From the NCBI RefSeq assembly GCF_000250655.1, contig NC_016935.1, forward strand, positions 319,501-383,500: a DNA stretch of 64,000 nucleotides, in the 5' to 3' direction. Below the pieces are notes generated by a model. The model searched no databases. It was given only the letters and a program-made list of their open reading frames with translations, and was not told the origin of the DNA. How positions within the stretch are numbered: the stretch's first letter is position 1; every line of letters starts with the position of its first letter. Source of the DNA: Paenibacillus mucilaginosus 3016 (GTDB taxonomy: Bacteria; Bacillota; Bacilli; Paenibacillales; NBRC-103111). The position numbers and the translations under genes are program-made. This document shows, piece after piece, positions 60,525-64,000 of this stretch.

Positions 60525-63500
60525 TTGAATCGGACACTTGCTCCGAATGCCGCATCGGCCGCTTCGGCGGCCTTTCGTCTGATGCGGTGGAGTTTATTTT
60601 GTTTATGGGCGGTGCTGGTTTTCCTGGTTGTGCCGGATGAAAGCGCTCAGGCCGCGACTTTTACCGTCAATCATACAGCTGATACCGTTGACGCTGCACC
60701 AGGCAACGGGGTGTGCGCCGATGCATCCGATGCGTCCGGGAAATGCACGCTCCGTGCGGCGATTATGGAGTCCAATGCTCTCCCAGGGGCGGATACCATT
60801 AACGTGGGTCCGGGCGTATATACGCTTATCTTGGGCGGAACAGGGGAAAATGGAGCAACCACAGGGGATCTGGATATTCTGGGGGATCTCGTGCTTGTAG
60901 GTGCGGGTGGCAATGCAGAGGGTGATCCTGCAGCGACGGTGATCCAGGCGGGTGAGAGCAGCAGCACGGGCATTGACCGGGTCATCGATATCAATCCCAA
61001 TCTCGACCTGAACACGAACGTAACGATTCAGGCGCTGACTGTCCGTTACGGACGTGGGACGGATGAGTATGGCGCCGGGATTGCCGCCGATTCAGGCAGC
61101 GGAACGATTCGCATCTATAATTCCGTGATCACGAATAACCATAACGTGGTGGCAGGCGGGAACGGAGCCGGTTTGTATCTGTCGGGCGGCAATCCGGCGG
61201 GGAAGCTCCTCGTCGACAAGAGCAGGATCGACGGCAACACCTCATATAACCGCGGGGGCGGGATTTTTGTGGAGGGCGTAACGCCTTTCATCATGACGGA
61301 CACGACCGTGGAAAACAATACGGCAACGGCCGGGAGCGGGGGCGGCCTCTTCCTTATAGGAGGCGGTCAGCGTACGATCTTTTCCAGCACCATTGCAGGG
61401 AACTCTGCAATTGGAACAGCCGGAAGCAGTCTGGACGGTCTCGGCGGAGGTGTCTATTCCATATCCAAGCTGAACCTGGATAATTCCACGGTCAGCGGCA
61501 ATGCGGCCGTGAAGGGGGGGGGCGGTCTGCAGCTGGCTTACGCGGGGGAAGGCGCCTACCTTGTCCGCAATGCGACGATCTACGGAAACACGGCGGATTC
61601 GGACAATAATGCTTCCGGCAGCGGCGGGGGGATCGGGGTCCAGGCCGGCACGGCCGCTCCGCTGCTCCACAATACCATTGTGGCAGGCAACCGTCTCGGC
61701 TCCGAGGCGGCAAGCGATATATTCGGATCGGCCGCTGGGGGAAGCAGCTATAACTTAATCGGTACCGGCGGATCCGGCGGGCTCGTCACCGGGGCGGCCG
61801 GGAACCAAACCGGTGTCAGCGATCTGCGGCTCGGTGCGCTTGCCGATAACGGCGGTCCGACCAAGACCCACGCGCTGCTGGCCGGCAGCCCTGCGCTCGA
61901 TGCGGGTACAGCTGCCCAGGCGCCGGGAGCGGCCGACCAGCGGGGTACGGCATTCGCCCGTACAGCCGATGCGGCCGATGCCGACACGGCGTCCGCTGTC
62001 GATATCGGGGCGTTCGAAGCACACCCGAGCGTTGAGGATCTGCAGGATGTTTCCATGGCAATGGGCGGCGCCAGGCAGATAGAATTTCACATTGGAGATG
62101 CCGATCTCGGTGTGGATACGGTCACCGCAGTCTCGAGCGATCCGCAGCTTATTCCCAATGCAGCGGAGAATCTCGCCGTCTCGGGCAGCGGAGGGGCACG
62201 GACACTCACGGTTAAGCCGGCCCCCGGACAAAGCGGGAGTGCGACGATTACCGTCACGGTCAGTCATCCGGTCGGCGGCGCCCTTCGCTCGATGACGGAT
62301 ACGTTCCTGGTCACGGTTGCCCCCCAGCCTGATCTGGCGATCACGAAGACGCATACGGGCAATTTCCGCAAAGGGCAACCCGGCGCGTATACAATCACGG
62401 TAACGAACGTGGGCTCGGCATCGACAAGCGGCGGGATTACGATAGAAGATTGGCTCCCGGCGGGACTAACCTTCTTGAGTGTGGAAGCTGCCGGCTGGTC
62501 CTGCGAATATGGACAAGAACCGACGAAGTGTACTTCGGGGAAAGCATTGGAACCGGGGGAAAGCTTTGACCCCATCGTGCTGACCGTGAATGTACAGGAG
62601 GATGCGGCCTCGACGGTAACGAACCGGGCTGTCGTCTCCGGTGGCGGGGATGTCAACCTGGATAATAATACGGCTTTGGATAGCACGGTCATCAAGTCAT
62701 CCACGTCGGTTAGCTTGAACACCTCGAAGACACCGTCAGATTACGGCGAAAGAGTCACCTGGACGGCCAACGTTTCCGCCGATACCGGCACGCCGATCGG
62801 GACTGTCACGTTCAAGGACGGCTCCGATGTGCTTGGCGTCGCCTCTCTGAGTTCGGGCAAGGCGGTCTACAGCTCTGATTCGTTGGCGGTGGGCTCGCAC
62901 AGCATTACGGCGGAGTACAACGGTTCGGCCGATTATCTGGGCAGCGTATCCCCAGTTGTGGAACAGGCGGTTCTGTCCTTAGCCACAAAGACAGTGGTTA
63001 CCGCGCTGCCTACGTCTAGTGTCTTTGGCCAGCCGGTTACGTTCACGGCTGTAGTTACAGCAGCGGCTCCAGCAAGCGGAACTCCTACCGGTACGGTGAC
63101 CTTCAAGGACGGGGATACCGATCTGGGTACGGCATCGCTGGACGGAGCGGGGGTGGCAACGTTGCCTGTGAACGGGCTGATAGCCGGGACGCACCGTATT
63201 ACGGCGGTCTATAGCGGCTCGGCGACGTTTGCCGGCAGTGTCTCCGAAGGTCTCGACTATATGGTGGAACGGGCGACTACTACCTTGCTGAAGAGCTCGG
63301 TAACGGAATCCGTCTATGGCGAGAAGGTTACTCTGACGGCCGAGGTGAAGTCTGCAGGCGGGACGCCGACAGGAGAGGTTATCCTCCATAGTGGCTCTAC
63401 AGAGCTCGGGCGCGGCGCCCTTGGGGCGGACGGTACAACCGTAATTAGCCTGATAGAGCTTGTTCCCGGGACTTATGACATCATCGCATCTTATTCGGGC

Positions 63501-64000
63501 GATGGTCTCCATGCGGGAAGCGTGTCTGCACCAGATCTTACCCTGACCGTAGACCGGGCCGCAACTACGACGTCCGTGTTGTCGGTGAGCGATGCGGTTT
63601 ACGGAGAGAGCGTCACCTTGACAGCCGAGGTGAGGGTCATAGAACCGGGCGCCGGTAAAGTAGGCGGCACGGTCAGCTTTCTGCGGGACGGCGGGCTTCT
63701 GGGCGACGCTCCGCTGGACGCGGGGGGCACTGCTGTTCTTAAGGATATTACCCTGCCGCTGGGAACCTCGGCGATCACGGCAGTGTATGGAGATGGCAGT
63801 CCACTGTACAAGGGCAGCATCTCCTCTCCAGTGGAGGTAACGGTAAGGAGCCCGAAGCTGGAGCTCGACAGCTACAACTACACTCTTCGTCTCGGCGAGA
63901 ACCATACGACGGTAGTCAGAGCCGTCTACGGAGCCGACGATCTCCGGGACGTGACCGGACAATCCTTCTTCTTCAGCTCGAACCCGTCGGTTGCTGAAGT
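60525..64000 (+). CDS. Giant surface protein: CSLREX, beta-helix, DUF11 and Ig-like repeats (3' end outside window)
   Basis: The frame starts at TTG 60525, 8 nt after GGGAGG, and is open to the window end (1158 codons seen). Order of parts: signal peptide (SLFCLWAVLVFLVVPDESAQA), CSLREX domain (TFTVNHTADTVDAAPGNGVC, KCTLRAAIMESNAL), a right-handed beta-helix region (residues about 130-420, repeated GGGIFVEG and GGGVYSIS turns), a choice-of-anchor-Q-like block (LADNGGPTKTHALLAGSPALD), a DUF11 domain (PDLAITKTHTGNFRKGQPG) and at least four Ig-like repeats of about 95 residues (GTPIGTVTFKDGSDVLG, GTPTGTVTFKDGDTDLG, GTPTGEVILHSG, VGGTVSFLRDGG). An adhesin-like role at the cell surface is inferred. 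Confidence 0.87.
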   Translation, partial: MNRTLAPNAASAASAAFRLMRWSLFCLWAVLVFLVVPDESAQAATFTVNHTADTVDAAPGNGVCADASDASGKCTLRAAIMESNALPGADTINVGPGVYTLILGGTGENGATTGDLDILGDLVLVGAGGNAEGDPAATVIQAGESSSTGIDRVIDINPNLDLNTNVTIQALTVRYGRGTDEYGAGIAADSGSGTIRIYNSVITNNHNVVAGGNGAGLYLSGGNPAGKLLVDKSRIDGNTSYNRGGGIFVEGVTPFIMTDTTVENNTATAGSGGGLFLIGGGQRTIFSSTIAGNSAIGTAGSSLDGLGGGVYSISKLNLDNSTVSGNAAVKGGGGLQLAYAGEGAYLVRNATIYGNTADSDNNASGSGGGIGVQAGTAAPLLHNTIVAGNRLGSEAASDIFGSAAGGSSYNLIGTGGSGGLVTGAAGNQTGVSDLRLGALADNGGPTKTHALLAGSPALDAGTAAQAPGAADQRGTAFARTADAADADTASAVDIGAFEAHPSVEDLQDVSMAMGGARQIEFHIGDADLGVDTVTAVSSDPQLIPNAAENLAVSGSGGARTLTVKPAPGQSGSATITVTVSHPVGGALRSMTDTFLVTVAPQPDLAITKTHTGNFRKGQPGAYTITVTNVGSASTSGGITIEDWLPAGLTFLSVEAAGWSCEYGQEPTKCTSGKALEPGESFDPIVLTVNVQEDAASTVTNRAVVSGGGDVNLDNNTALDSTVIKSSTSVSLNTSKTPSDYGERVTWTANVSADTGTPIGTVTFKDGSDVLGVASLSSGKAVYSSDSLAVGSHSITAEYNGSADYLGSVSPVVEQAVLSLATKTVVTALPTSSVFGQPVTFTAVVTAAAPASGTPTGTVTFKDGDTDLGTASLDGAGVATLPVNGLIAGTHRITAVYSGSATFAGSVSEGLDYMVERATTTLLKSSVTESVYGEKVTLTAEVKSAGGTPTGEVILHSGSTELGRGALGADGTTVISLIELVPGTYDIIASYSGDGLHAGSVSAPDLTLTVDRAATTTSVLSVSDAVYGESVTLTAEVRVIEPGAGKVGGTVSFLRDGGLLGDAPLDAGGTAVLKDITLPLGTSAITAVYGDGSPLYKGSISSPVEVTVRSPKLELDSYNYTLRLGENHTTVVRAVYGADDLRDVTGQSFFFSSNPSVAE

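Overview
The window looks like chromosomal DNA from a GC-rich Paenibacillus-type Firmicute, closest in character to the P. mucilaginosus group. This is inferred from strong purine-rich Shine-Dalgarno sites, a Bacillus-type mannitol operon with a cre-like site, a spore transglutaminase (tgl), a YhfH-like zinc ribbon, YesM/YesN-type two-component genes and long intergenic arrays of AATAGCGGAACT-type repeats. No rRNA, tRNA, CRISPR array, transposase or prophage block is visible.

Positions 1-16000: a truncated secreted YcdB/YcdC-domain protein, then a translationally coupled ArsR-SdpI-CPBP operon (minus strand) whose repressor lacks a normal start codon. A repeat-filled gap, an AraC regulator and a YghZ-type aldo/keto reductase follow. 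Next come an MBL hydrolase and TetR regulator pair behind an operator-in-spacer promoter, an LTA-synthase-like phosphoglycerol transferase, and mtlA-mtlR-mtlF-mtlD for mannitol uptake and oxidation, with mtlR inside the operon and overlapping mtlF.

Positions 16000-34000: a lipoprotein, dgt, tgl with an unannotated 53-residue gene behind it, a metallophosphatase, and a GntR/FCD regulator next to a NitT/TauT-type ABC importer. A GyrI-like/Nudix pair follows, then a 1179-residue secreted Fn3/CBM/RCC1 protein, a histidine phosphatase, a secreted alpha/beta hydrolase and a NagZ lipoprotein.

Positions 34000-49000 are rich in signalling genes and odd non-coding DNA: a 68-bp tandem array, a multi-PAS hybrid kinase with a receiver lacking its Asp, a GT28-type glycosyltransferase, a second repeat field of four diverged 210-250-bp units, and a 1070-residue kinase in which a dead HisKA module, a live receiver and a live NarX-type kinase are fused, next to its LuxR-type regulator. 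A 31-bp motif upstream of this kinase recurs upstream of the Fn3/RCC1 protein gene. A bacterial GRAS-family gene of very high GC with two apparent frameshifts and a 5TM histidine kinase follow.

Positions 49000-64000: a nitroreductase with a clear palindromic operator, a YesM/YesN pair, EamA and MFS exporters with an HxlR regulator, a Tat-exported PhoX-like protein, a GNAT enzyme, three tandem tail-collar (MdpB-like) proteins, and a giant CSLREX/beta-helix/Ig-repeat surface protein cut by the window end.

Several local regulatory circuits can be read directly: TetR on the MBL operon, GntR on the ABC operon, CcpA (and possibly MtlR) on mtl, and possibly the LuxR-type regulator at 44666 on both its kinase and the Fn3/RCC1 protein. 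Binding assignments are inferences from site position and symmetry.
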